This document shows positions 47,801 to 60,100 of a stretch of 64,000 nt of DNA, piece after piece (the stretch's first letter is position 1; every line of letters starts with the position of its first letter). This stretch comes from Lithospermum erythrorhizon (taxonomy: Eukaryota; Streptophyta; Magnoliopsida; Boraginales; Boraginaceae): the NCBI GenBank assembly GCA_019722365.1, contig JADFUC010000232.1, forward strand, positions 1 through 64,000, given 5' to 3'. The position numbers were made by a program, and so were the translations under genes. A model generated the notes under the pieces. That model ran no database searches and had not been told where the DNA came from. It worked only from the letters and a program-made list of their open reading frames with translations.

Positions 47801-50654
47801 TAGCAGGGGATTTTTTGCTATCCAGAGCATGTGTGGCTCTCGCCTCTCTAAAGAACACTGAGGTATGCATTATTTCTTTTGTTCCTTCTCACTTTCTTTT
47901 CTCTCCCTATTCTTGGCCTTTTGCAGTTCGAGGTTACTTTTTTTGGGTGTAGGGGGTTTTTGGGGGTGCTGTTCCTTCCTTTAGCTTCTGGAAAATTCTC
48001 TGTATCAAGTGACTATCAACAAACCACGAAGGATACAACGCATGAAATCGCAGTCAATTACAATGACATTGTGACTCACGAGTTAAGCTTCCTTAGTTAA
48101 TGTAAAAAAATTATTCATCTATCAAGGTAACCGAAAAAAAGACAAATAACAGAAGTTGCTGAATAAAACTCTAGCTATTCTAGCTATGGGAATGTACTAA
48201 AGCAAATATAATAGAGCTAAAAGAAATATTTATTGCACGCTGGGAGAGATAATAACTGCACACGGAAGAACCTTAATGGTGCTCTTACTATTTCTTTTAC
48301 CCAATTTTGTATGAAGATTTAACAGCATGGCGATATCCGATATGTACACATTCTTTTCATTGTCTTAAAAATCTAGCTTTCACAATTCACTCTTAAGTGG
48401 CAACATTGACAGGTTGTTTCGCTGTTGGCCAAGGTAGTGGAACACCTTGTTACCGGAGAGACCATGCAAATGACTACATCACGTGAACAACGTCTTAGGT
48501 ACACCTTTTTTCCTTCTTTTTATACTTTCAGTTGGTTCTAACACATTCATCATGCCTTTCGGCCCCTGCTCTCCCCCTGTGCCCCTGTCTCTTTCATAAT
48601 TCTGCAACCTTGTAATCAGTATGATCCATGTAGCACGAGTTGAGAGTTTCTACTTTCTTCTGTTATAATTATGAGGAATAAGATGAGCATTGTTCTCAAG
48701 TCCTTGCACCAGAGGTACTGAGCTGTCGTTAAGCGCCTATTCCTCAGAAAGCATTGCCCTTATGAAGGGTTTGCCTGTAAGAAAGGGTACAAGTTGGCCT
48801 CTTCTGGACGGGTCTCTCTTGAATGCATGGAGCTGCTTACATTTGTTGATTTCTTGTTTGGCCATTAAGTTTGATCTTCTTGGGATCACTTTCTCGTGGT
48901 TGAAATTAGTCTATTTTGAGTTCTTATCCCTCTAGTGTAATGTAAAGATTACCATTTATCTTTTGTTATCTTGTCTTCTTTGATATTATTTGGATGGTTA
49001 TTGTCTCTTGATTGTCTTGCTTTTATAGTAATGAGGCAGAACCATTGTAGGATGTGATTTAAATTGTTTTAGTTTTTTTACCTTGATGACAACAACCTAT
49101 GTCATCCACCTGTAATGCGATTTATACTTGAGCACTTATTTTTGTTTGTAGTGCTGCCAGTCCTAATTGCAACATTGATATTTGCCTTTTCATACAGCAT
49201 GGAATACTACATGGAAAAGACATTTTACAAGACTGCATCATTAATATCAAACAGCTGCAAGGCAATTGCCGTTCTTGCTGGACATACTTCAGAAGTTGCA
49301 ATGCTAGCCTTTGATTATGGAAAAAATCTGGTCTGTATTAATCCGTATCTTTAGTTTCACTATTGTTATAGGACTCATTTTGAAAGTTAATAATACAACC
49401 TTCACCTTGTTGTAGACTTCCTTTTTTATTTAAATAATAACCACAAGGGTACGGGCCTCGTGTTTAATTACATTATTTTTTAGGCTGAGCAACTACCCTT
49501 GTATTTCATTTCCTATTCTATGAATTGTTCTTTACCTGACTGCACTTTCTTCATGTCTCCAAGTTTGAACTTATACATAATTGGTTCTTCACGAAGTTTT
49601 GAATTCATCGATATGATAAGTATGATATGTAAGTTTGCTCACATCAGAATAGCTAATGTTGACAACGTTTTTAATGGACATAAATCTAGAGGAATGAAAA
49701 AAGTAGATCAATTCTTTTTAGATTAACCATGAACCATTATGTTCTGATGTTTTAACACAGACATCAGACCTTCCAAACTATGGTTGGATTTTGAGCTTCT
49801 AATCTCAGAATGTTCTGTTTCTTTTGGTTTATTTATATTTACACACAGGGATTGGCATTCCAATTGATAGATGATGTACTTGATTTCACTGGCACATCAG
49901 CATCCCTTGGGAAAGGTCCACTATCTGATATACGCCATGTGAGTACTTCAGCTTCCTCATTGTTATCAGTAATTAATTTGGGGCAAGGTGAAACATAACC
50001 TTTTCTGTAGAAACACGAGACATTCATGGCATGCTTGTCAGACACTCAGACCTTTATTTAATGTATTAGTATATCGCTTTTATATAATCCCACTGACCCT
50101 TGAATTATAGTTTACTTGTTTTCTTATTTCATTGCTTGTACCAGGGAATCATTACTGCTCCAATATTGTTTGCGATTGAGGAATTTCCCGAATTGCGCTA
50201 TGTTGTCAACCAGGGATTTGAGAAACCTGCAAACGTGGAGTCTGTAAGTTTTAAGCCCAAACAATGCAATTCTGGATACAACTCTTTAGCATTCACCTCT
50301 CAACATGCACTAACGTTATTGCAATGTGAAAGACGCGATATAATCATTCTTAATAATCCTGCAACAATTGTTCCTTGGAACTTACTATTGTATATTAAAC
50401 TGTAAATTACTACCATGAGTCAACCATAAGTTCTTATAATCTTAAACATGTGATGTCGCCTTACTTCCTTGCAGGCAATGGAGTACCTTAACAGGAGTCA
50501 GGGAATCCAGAGAACAAAAGAGTTGGCAGCAAAGCACGCAAACCTTGCCTGTGCTGCGATTGATTCTCTTCCAGAAAGTGACGATGAAGATGTTCTAAGA
50601 TCAAGACGAGCACTTTTAGAACTTAGTCAGAGAGTTGTAACAAGAACTAAGTGA
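44880..50654 (+). CDS. SPS3: Solanesyl/polyprenyl diphosphate synthase, SPS3-like, 5' half irregular
   Basis: It adds isopentenyl units to make the ubiquinone side chain (trans-prenyltransferase, mitochondrial in Arabidopsis At2g34630). Exons: 44880 to about 45050 (transit-peptide-like, [14 protein letters not shown], acceptor ATATTCAG), an exon ending 46433 that holds [13 protein letters not shown], 46527-46598, about 46821-46943, 47259-47345, 47791-47862, 48413-48498, 49198-49330, 49849-49938, 50145-50243, 50475-50654. The first Asp-rich motif is in [15 protein letters not shown], the second in [17 protein letters not shown] and [10 protein letters not shown] are also seen. Exons from 47259 onward are in phase with clean GT-AG borders. 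Upstream there are problems: no initiator exon found, no clear acceptor for the LDPFSLV exon, and the LLLMATALN exon lacks an AG acceptor and holds an in-frame TAA at 46868. It is either partly decayed or mis-assembled. Confidence 0.8.
45200..45975. repeat. Degenerate tandem array, about 145-bp unit, SPS3 intron 1
   Basis: Five or six units share TTGAGCTTGTTTGTAATTCA-like DNA, then AAATTAAATTAAAGATG, TATTTTTT and CAGTTAGTTTGGTTTTTGT, followed by AGCTGATATAT. Unit positions are near 45236, 45376, 45519, 45690, 45839 and 45939. Confidence 0.75.
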
Positions 50655-51445
50655 AGAAACATGTCGTGGACAATTATGATTAATGGCGTCAGGTAGGTAA
50701 AGCAATTTTGTTGCCTAATAGTTCTCCTTCAATGTTCTTCGAGAAGAAATCACTCTTTCAATGTTTCAACAAATTCTTGTTTTGTTTCTAGTGATTTCCT
50801 ATATTCATCTTTCAATAATTCATCTAGGCTGGGAAATCCCCCTCACAATTGTAATTTCAACTGGTACAAAGCATTTGGGTGTAAATTATTCCATTGAATG
50901 TTATACACACAGACAGTTATAGGAGGTGAAAAGTTTCCTGGAGGTGAAAAGTTTCCTGTCTTCTGTTATTTCCTGTTAACATCTTTCTACATTGCTTGAG
51001 TAGTAGATAGTCTTTAGAAATTCATGTTGGGTCAATTCGGAAACAATCTTATTGTTATTACAGGGATAAGTTTGAGTAAGATCCGACTCCTTCTCACCCC
51101 ATTTTTCATGACACTTGTCATAGCGAAACACAACAGGCGAGAGCAAACTATGAATAAAATTTTTCTGCCAGAGATCAAACCAAATCATTTCCAGCGGAAA
51201 CTGTAGAAGCGCTGGTGCTATCATACTTCCACTGAAAATAAAGCAATATTGAGATGCTCTTATGAAAAATGAAGTTGGAACATAAGATGGTAAATTTATC
51301 TATATATTTTTTAGTGTGTACAAGTTGTAATATAGTGTTACAAAACGAATGCAAGTCAAGTGACTGATTCGTTTCTTGTTTGTTCAAGTCGCACGTCGCC
51401 TCTACTAGTTTGACTAAACCATGTGCCAACAATATGGCCAACTGA
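50655..51445. other. Convergent 3' region between SPS3-like and hydrolase genes
   Basis: Both genes end here facing each other, 791 bases stop to stop, so this holds both 3' untranslated regions. It includes a small tandem duplication GGAGGTGAAAAGTTTCCT at about 50922 and 50940. No other gene seen. Confidence 0.5.
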
Positions 51446-54400
51446 TTAAAGGTCAATTGGTACTCTTAGGCCATCATGTGCTAGTTGAATGGGTATTCCT
51501 TCTCTGGAAACAAAAGAATGGTAGATATTAGGATGTAAGGTAAGAAAATTTGCATGCAACTTTTCGATGAGATGTTAGATTACCTGGTTGACCATTCTTT
51601 AAGATACTCATTGTCCTTGTGATGATCAAACTCATGGGTCATCCCAATTAACAAAGCTCGCTTCGGGCATAGCTTCTTCACAGTTTTGAGAGTCTAAAGA
51701 CAGGATGATCGCAGTTAGAAACAATAAGAACACTACTATGCCTAGTTAGTAAGATGCATTATAGGTGAAGAAGAAAGCTGAAGAAAGCAAATGAGCAAAC
51801 CTGGGGAAAGCAGAGGTGGGTATTATGAGAGCCTTGCTGCAATTATTTTACATGGAAGAGTGTCAGGAACCGAATAGAAACTAGAGTGAGTGAGAAGAAT
51901 GTCTAACAAAGAATTATATGGGAAGGCGGAGACAATTGAGATCAATTCAAACTGGTAAGCTTCAACACTCCTGTCTCATCCAATTGCAAGGGATGAGTAG
52001 AAAAAGGATACATAGAAAGTTTATAGTCTCACTTTTTCTATACAGTAGTGTTGATGAGTTTCAGCTGTTGTTAAAAATTACTATACTAGTAAGGGATCAC
52101 ATTATATGCTCATATCCACAAAAGAAGTAGATGCCAAGAATTATTCTTCGTTTTGCTGGTTTCTTCTCCAGTGTTTTCTTTTCTTTCCTACCCACCCCCC
52201 GTTGATATCTCTTGCCCTTAAGGTAATGAAACTAGTTTCATAAACACAAGTCACTTCTATTGTCAAATATAAATTTCACTCAAAACTCTCCAATAGATTT
52301 CTAGGGCCTGGTTCACGCCAATGAGTACTGAGTTTTTCACATTGAATTTAGACAGACTTTTTTAGTGAATGCATTAATTGCAGAAGTCAAGCAATATTCT
52401 ATTGTAAAATCAACTAATGGAATAACATTGAACATCAAAACAAGGAAGATGATTGCAAAAGTATTTGTGAAACTATTCCAATTAAGGTCATAGCAATGGA
52501 TAGACTAAAAGAGGATAACGGCCTTAAGTCCTCAACCATTTTACAAACTGTGGAGCGCCATAAAAACATGAAGGGATATGGGGCAAGGTAAGTATGCATC
52601 TGGACCTTACATATTTAAATCTGGATTAGATGATAATGGAAGCTAAAGACACATTAGTGAGTACAAAGTACAAACAATGTCAATCTATCAAATTAGAATG
52701 AATTTTCATAATTTCAATGATAAAAACAGCTCATAATAGGTAGGTGACAAAGGACAGAGTGAAAGAGGTCATTAATCTGACCCTTCTACATATAATGGCA
52801 GAATATGAATTTAGTCAACTACTGACCTTATATAGGGTGTCTAGAATGAGGAGATCCAACTGATTGCCTTTATCTTTTGATATGTCTGCAAAAGCAACTT
52901 ACCATTCAGAAATCTAACGGTATGCAAGATGTGTTATCAATGAAACTTTTTCTCCTTTTTTTTCCTTAGATAAAATATCGAAGATGTTAATGTGCACAAT
53001 TTAGGGATGACGTCCTCACATTTTACTATCATCTCAAGTTTTATAAATCAAAACTAATAGTTATCATGCTCACTGGAGAGTCAATGCATTACTCACAATG
53101 CTCCGTGGTTGAAAGGAAGCGTGAAACGTCAGATATATATGCTATTCTGTTTTTTTCACCAAAAAGAAAACCCAGGCATACATAGTCTTCTCCGTGCATC
53201 ACCTACTCAAAAGATGAGTAAGAAGGGAGAAAATAATACATGAAGAAGTAGGCAACGAATTAGGGGATGCACGAAACACAGAATCTTACTGGCAAAGGAG
53301 TAATTTGAAGTCCAGAGGCAACAAAAGGTTTTTCACAATCAGTTTCAATAATCTTGAAGTCAAGTTGTGCTACTCTTCTTACTTCCTGCCCAGCTTTAAG
53401 TTTTTTCTGAACCATGTAAGGAAATTTCATCGCAATGCTGCCTCATAGGAATAAAGTACAAAGTATCAAACCATGTGTGAATTAAACCAGTAATTAAGTA
53501 ATATGAAACTTCATATTACAAGAAGGAAAATTAGATAAAATAGATTTGAAATATAAGGCAAAACGGGTGGTTGGTATGGACAATTTTTCCGTCACCAATG
53601 GGGTCTTTTACATAATTTGGACAGGTTTCACTAATTAGATTTCACATCCACTCCCCATATCCGGATGACACCTTAACGAATTTACTGGAACCATAAGCAG
53701 TATATTCATGATGTATTGGAAGTATACAAAGTAAGAAATTCAACTTTATTGGTGAATCTACATACAAAGACATTGTTAAAGTAATAGCTACACTAATTCC
53801 TTCTAATTTATGTAAAAGTGCTGTAAGCCAAAACAATGACAGAGAAAATGGTACCTGTCCATTGAGTGTTGACTAAGGTAAATAGGAGTAGGATCGATGT
53901 CATTTGTTGGACTAAATGGTTGCACAACACGAACATCATCAAGACCAAGAGTAGCATCAGCATGTTCATGCGTCAAAACAATCTGCATCGGATAAGCAAT
54001 TGTCAACCACTCCTATCAAGTTTGTCAAGTCCCAAATATATAGAAGGTATCTAAGTCTAATACATTACTTGCAGAGGCGATACAAAAGCGATAAAACTTA
54101 CTGAGTCTACTTGTGGAATTCTATGGACTGTAAACCATCTGAGTACTTGCTCCCTGAATGTCTTCCCTATATCTATCAAGATATATTTGTGGTCGCTGCC
54201 ATTCCAGTAGTCTATCAGGAGAGAAGTATTGCCCCTACGAATCCAAAAGGTGCACGATAATTATGGACGTAAAGGCAAATACCTCAACTCAACAACTCAA
54301 CATGCCCCGATGCCTCTTAAGAGGCTCCCACCTAAGCGGGGTAAGTGTACACATCCTAGTGACAAGAGGGAGGCTGTTTCCGAATTGACCCAAGAGTGAA

Positions 54401-56211
54401 GTGCAAACACTATCTACGAAAAATGCCTCAAAATAACCAAATAGTCCAACTCAAATGCCCTCTTTGTTTGTAATGCAATATAGTTTCAAATATCAAAAGT
54501 TCAACAAATGAGCTAAAATATGCAATAATATGTGTCATCACACCATATGATGATAGTTCTGAATGGCGAATGGCGGTCCGTGGCGATAGCTCAAAAGTCG
54601 CGGCGTGGCGGCGTGGCAAAATATTAGCCTTGAAGCAATCAGCGTTCATTATTTTCATTTTATTATTTTAGCCAGCAATGATATAAAAAAGCGAAATCAA
54701 TTAATAAGCAGAAATTATAAAAAGTAAACAAAAAAGGTAGCTAAATATGAAAGTTAACTTCCGATATTAAAAATCTAATCAATCTTTAAAATTAAACTAA
54801 ACAATTGAATTTAAAATATATAAAACCAATTTATTAAAACATAAAATCAATTCATAAATTGAAATTATAATAAATACTCTGAAATTAAACTGAAACTAAA
54901 CATAATTAAAAAAAATATATTTTGTAGAACTTTGTAATTAAAAGAAAATTATTTAAGTTTTTTGAGAATTTTTATTATTTAATATAGTAATATTAAAGGA
55001 ATTTGGAAAAAATAAGACATAATCACACAATTGAATTTGAAATCACTCCTTACAATTCAAAATTAGTACTGTTAAATTTAAAAATAGATTTGGCATAATA
55101 ATTATAACACAATTAATGTGGACAGTATAGAAGAATTGGCAATTTGTCATATTTTCTTTAATTGGTTTAATTTTTTTTAGCAGTGGCATATTACACACAA
55201 AACCCTCCATCTTCCTACTTTCCTTTTCATTTTGTTCTTCTGGGCCACATCATTCATTTCTTTCTTTCATATTTCTTCACTTAGGGTTACACCTTCATAA
55301 AAAATTTGAGGCACGGCCGCCACGGGTACTCGACCGCCACAATACACTCTGAGGCGCCCGGGCGTCGCCATGCCTCGCCACACTGCTATGGCGGCACCAC
55401 GGGCGCCTTTTCCAAACTATTATGATCCCATCCCAGGTGAGTATAGCACAATTATCAACACAAAAAATTATGAGATGACCAAAAGAAGTTACAACATTGC
55501 TAAAAACAATTTGACTAATCCAACATTACCACATTTTAACAATGATTAGATTAAACAAAACCAACAAAATTGTCTACTTCAAAACATAACATCCAAATAT
55601 AGACAAAATGATCAATCAAACAAAAAAGTGATAAAAATCGAATCTTTTCCACAATTTTCACAATGCTGATCTTCCCCTGCCCCAATCAAACAGATAACAG
55701 AAAATCCATCAATCTACACAAACACCCAACAACCCATTAAATCAATAAACCAAACAAACTATGCCTTATCCCACTAAAAAGGATCGGCTACATTAATACA
55801 ACGTCTCCATTCAGCTCTATCTCGGGTCATTAAATAAATGCAAGTAAAATCTATACCTATACACAAAATCCATCAATATACACAAACACCCAACAACCCA
55901 TTAAATCAATAAACCAAACAAACTACGCCTTATCCCACTAAAAGGGTCATTTCCTGATATCTCAATTCGAACAAATAGCCGGTCGTAAATAAATGCAGGT
56001 AAAATTTATACCTATAATTGGGATTTTGTTGAGGTGGGATTGATAAAGATTGAGAGCAGACATGGCAAGGAGGATCAGAAGGCTGAATCAAACACATCAC
56101 ATTTGGGACACAACTTGAACACCCTGTGCCCAAGAAAATCAAAGCTGATTGAGGTTCAAGAATTGCTCTCTTCATTTCACCATTTTCTTTAACACCTCCT
56201 ACAACTGCCAT
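51446..56211 (-). CDS. Metallo-beta-lactamase-fold hydrolase (plant At1g30300-like)
   Basis: Nine exons: 56012-56211, 54102-54234, 53855-53982, 53290-53437, 53097-53202, about 52828-52885 (one end may be off by one base), 51801-51836, 51584-51693, 51446-51503, giving about 325 aa. It starts MAVVGGVKENGEMKRAILEP. Early residues ALIFLGTGCSSCVPNV and the paired Cys in PPCHVCSQS suggest a zinc-binding site. The metal-binding signature is VLTHEHADATLGLDD (residues about 114-128; H-x-H-x-D), followed by VMHGEDYVCLGF, AYISDVSRF and IGMTHEFDHHKDNEYL, which supply further His and Asp ligands. This is the MBL superfamily; relatives include PhnP-like phosphodiesterases, but the plant substrate is not established. 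All introns are GT-AG and the frame is intact. Intron 1 (1.8 kb) carries a DNA transposon and a tandem duplication. Confidence 0.9.
54552..55420. mobile_element. Small nonautonomous DNA transposon with GC-rich ends in hydrolase intron 1
   Basis: The ends are imperfect inverted repeats: left GATAGTTCTGAATGGCGAAT, right (reverse complement) ATAGTTTGGAAAAGGCGCCC. Both ends continue into GC-rich DNA full of GGCG/GTGGCG words (54565-54620 and 55308-55412), while the 700-base core is very AT-rich. TATGAT stands on both sides (54546-54551 and 55421-55426), a likely target duplication. There is no transposase. The short duplication and short inverted ends would suit a hAT-type or related element. Confidence 0.6.
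55705..56016. repeat. Tandem duplication, about 160-bp unit, including a copy of the exon-1 donor
   Basis: Two copies of AAACACCCAACAACCCATTA with ATCAATAAACCAAACAAACT lie at 55741 and 55905 as reference points, 164 bases apart. The string AAATGCAAGTAAAATCTATA with CCTAT at 55836-55860 repeats as AAATGCAGGTAAAATTTATA with CCTAT at 55991-56015. On the minus strand the second copy is the true exon-1 donor (AG|GTATAAATTTTACC); the first is its downstream duplicate. Each unit also carries a SINE-like GCCTTATCCCACTAAAA. Confidence 0.85.
55735..55810. repeat. SINE-like fragment in hydrolase intron 1
   Basis: GCCTTATCCCACTAAAAAGG followed by ATCGGCTACATTAATACAAC is the phrase typical of a plant SINE 3' part. 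A second, shorter copy at 55925-55950 is part of the tandem duplication. Confidence 0.5.
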
Positions 56212-57162
56212 AATTTCTTTGGAAAGAATTGAAGATCTTTCTGAGTTTTGGTTGAATGTTTTTGTGTTTATATCATTTTCGTTATTCCTATTTTATTAAC
56301 AGGGAAAATCATGTCGCTCGTTTAAGTTATTTTTATTTTTTAGCAAAAAATACTCTATTCTATTCTATTCTATAATAGCGGAAAAAAGCATCTATCTCAT
56401 ATTCGATATTCCTATTTTATTAATGAAAAATGATAGTCTATCTCATTTTCGTCCTTTAATCTATTAGTAGATTTAGAAGTTGAGTAATTGATTGTTGTTT
56501 TTTTTTTTTTTGTCGAATTTGAGTGGAACACGTGGTGGATCTCTTGGTTGTTCCCACTTTACTTCAAGAATATCTTTTGTGCCAGAACTCATACCTTACA
56601 CCAACCATAATAATGTTGGGAAATAAAATGAGTTTTGGATGGGAATGTGAGATCACCTGACACAATCGATAATTTAATACTCCTAATATATTATATTAGT
56701 TAATCAAAAACATTATTTTAAAAGTGGCAAAATTCAGTTGTTTAAAGTAAAATTAAGTTTCTATAATTGATGCATATTTACTTTTTATTGATATGTTACC
56801 AATCAGTATAGAATAGCCAGACTAGTTGTGACAATGTTGAAAGGATACAAAAAGGACATTAGTAGTTGGTGGTATATTCAATTTGAGTATATCAGAAGTT
56901 ATATTAGCAGATTTTGAGAACCGACTGATCCTCAATAAGACAGTTCCAAAAATGACTTTGTTTTTAGCCTTACCCTTTTGTATGCATACATATTTGTTCA
57001 TCTGTTTCCAATCAATAAGCCTGTGCAAAAAATCTTAAAGCCACAAGGTTCCTGAATTCGTCGCAAGAATAAGGGGCGGTTTCTAGATGACGACTGTTTG
57101 CAGGGGATAGAGAAGCAAAAGTCGAACAATATGTAACAATATGCAGTTGTTGTGTCAAAAAT
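56212..57162. other. Intergenic between hydrolase promoter and GALT-like 3' end
   Basis: It contains the hydrolase promoter (minus strand) and the 3' flank of the GALT-like gene. A poly-T run sits at about 56494-56511. No further gene seen. Confidence 0.45.
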
Positions 57163-60100
57163 TTAGACGTTGCAGCAACGAGCTCTCCCTCGGACCAAAT
57201 TGTTCCATAGACAGAACATTTGTCTAGGAGATTGGTAATGTGCAGTGAAATAATTCACCACACATCCATGTTGGCAAAACTTCAAGTTGTGAGTATACTG
57301 GACAGGTGTGGAGCTGTTGAATTGCTCTACCCACATTCCCATGCTCACATCCTCCATTTTAAAGAGCTGCAGCAGAAGAGGAGATAAATTGCTTTAGCAA
57401 TTTGATTTACTCAAGCAACTAGTCAAGAAAGGGATTGACAGACTCTTTTACTAACCCGCAGACTGTGATTTTGATGTTGAGCAACGATGTATTTTGCTAT
57501 GTCAATGGATATGATATAGCCAGGGCCATTAGCGTATGGAGGATATACTTCTTCCGGCCACTCCTGTTAGAGGATTGCAGGTTCAACTAATAGAGCAGCA
57601 AATCAGGTGGAATCTGAATGTCATATAATATAAAAGTTTCATACCTCATAAGACACGGCCCATTTCCCATGTCTAAGAGGCCTATGAAAGAGGTTAAGGT
57701 TCCCCATATAGAGGGCTCTCTCAGGAGAAGCATGTTGAAATTGTTGTAAAACAGTATCTACTCTAACAAAATTGTCATCATCGCATTTCATAATATAGTC
57801 AGCTGTCATGTTCTGAACCTGCATGGAAGCACTTCACCCCGTGTTAAGGCATAGGCTACAAGTAAATGAGAGACACAGAGAAGATACCATGGAACTGTCT
57901 TAGTTACCTAAAGTAGATGAAATGATGATAACTTACCCCGTACTCACAGATGGCAATCGTCTTTAATACCACTAGCTCATATCGATCCATAAAAGGCAGA
58001 ACCACTATGTCACCAAAGTAAGCAGCTTCTTTCTTTAGCACTGCATTGACCTCTCTCCGTGGATTCTACATATTAAAGTGATACATGAGAACTTAAGAGG
58101 GCTTACTACAGATCCACACACAGAGAACTAGAACCTCAAAACGTAACTGCTGCAGGCACGTTGATCAACTGAAACAAGCTAAAGAAGAAGGTTCTACAAT
58201 TATATATATATATATGAAATAAACCAGTTCGTAGTTTGCATCATTGAATGTTTTTGTCTCAAGGGCAAGGGTAAGAAATCAACAAGTCGCTTGTTAAGGA
58301 AATGATATCACTAACACTAGTGCATCAAGACAGGTAAATATGAATTGTCCAATCAAACATGGAATTAACATTGGACATACCTGCAAGGATGTAGCATGTT
58401 CACATAGAACTTTATAGATATGTATCTGAATCTTCAAAAGAGCAATCACTTTTTGTTGGCTTCTTTTGCTGGATCTATATCAGAAACGAAAATCAGAGAT
58501 GAATCTAAAGAGAAAGGGATCATGCACAGGAGAAGATGTCCTTTAGTAGGGACAACTACACTTTATAGAGATATATTCGGGCAGACACATTAACGGAGAA
58601 GTACAACCCTTCAAGTGACCCAGATTTGAGTTCAGCCCATCAGTTTTGAAATTAAGACACCAGGTAATGTAAGATGCGTGCTTGGCAAAATCATGAGCTT
58701 ACCAATGCAACAAAGAAGCGAACCACTACATCAGATGACTTAATTTCTGAAGATTGCATCCAAGTTTTTCTGACTGCCATGCGCTCAGCAAAATGATTAG
58801 TTGCAGAGAGCACTCCAACAAACATTTTAATGCATCTATTAGGTAGAGGATTAGCTTTCCACATCTCAGAAATTAAGTACCCATGGTGAAAACTTGGATG
58901 AATGTAAAAGGAAGAGATGTCGCATATACTGAATGAACATCCACATCGCCTTTGACTAACAATCTGTGAAAATCTTCAGCATTGAAACCCTGAAAAGAAC
59001 AAACATGACAATTACTAAGTTACAGTCACGAAATTCTACTTCATCTTATGGACTATGGAAGTAAGCAATGTTTTATCAATTTTACTTTACAAAAATTATT
59101 TGATGTTCTAAGATTTCCAGATAAATTTTCTAGGAATGGAGCCACTTCCGCCTTATATATGACTAGCTTTATCCCTAGGATACACAATTCAAATAGTTAT
59201 GGTTAAGATGGTCAAATTATTGGTTTTCATTATTTACTGGAAAAACACTAAACATCACTTATATCTTCCATTCTTACTCGATTATTTATTTTCAATCTGG
59301 TCTGGTCACATAAGAAAATTGAAAGAATAAAGTATATTCTCCAACTAAATGCTCACCCTGGGAGCAGGGAGGTACCATGTCCTTACTATAACATATTACT
59401 CTATGTCAGGTCAGAAAATGAATTCTCTAAAATAACATTACAAACTTATGCACGTTAGAACTACAATTAAGCTAATTTGGTCAGTACATTTTTCTGCGAA
59501 GAGACAGAATTAAACAGTTCTATGCAAAGATATCTCAAGGGAAGTCAACAAAAACAGGTTCTACATCACTCACTGTATGATATGGAAATGAAGTCACATG
59601 ACGTCCCCCAACATTGATATGGTAGCCATCAACACCAGCACGGATGGTCAGAACAAACAGTCTATCTTCCACAAAGGGAAATGGCCAAGTCATTACTGGT
59701 TTATTTGCACGCCCAATGAATCTCTGAAACCAGGAAATTATCTTGGATTGTTTTGAACCCTCAATATCATTGCGCACCCACTTTTCACATCTCAAGAATC
59801 CATCAACTACAAGGACGACAGGGAGTAGGTTAGTGAGCAAATCATTTTCAAATATTAATTATTAAAGGTAAATGAGACAAATGAACTCAACTGATAGTTC
59901 AAACAAGATCCCCAAAACATTTAAGACACGCGTTTTAAAAGCTATAGCTGAATAGAGTGTATAATAAAACACACACGAGTAGATGAAACAAGATCCCCAA
60001 AGCTTAATAGAGTGTATAATAAAACACACACAAGTAGATGAAACAAGGCCTATACACAACCATAGGTAATATTTTTGAAGAGCTCACTAATACTAATACT

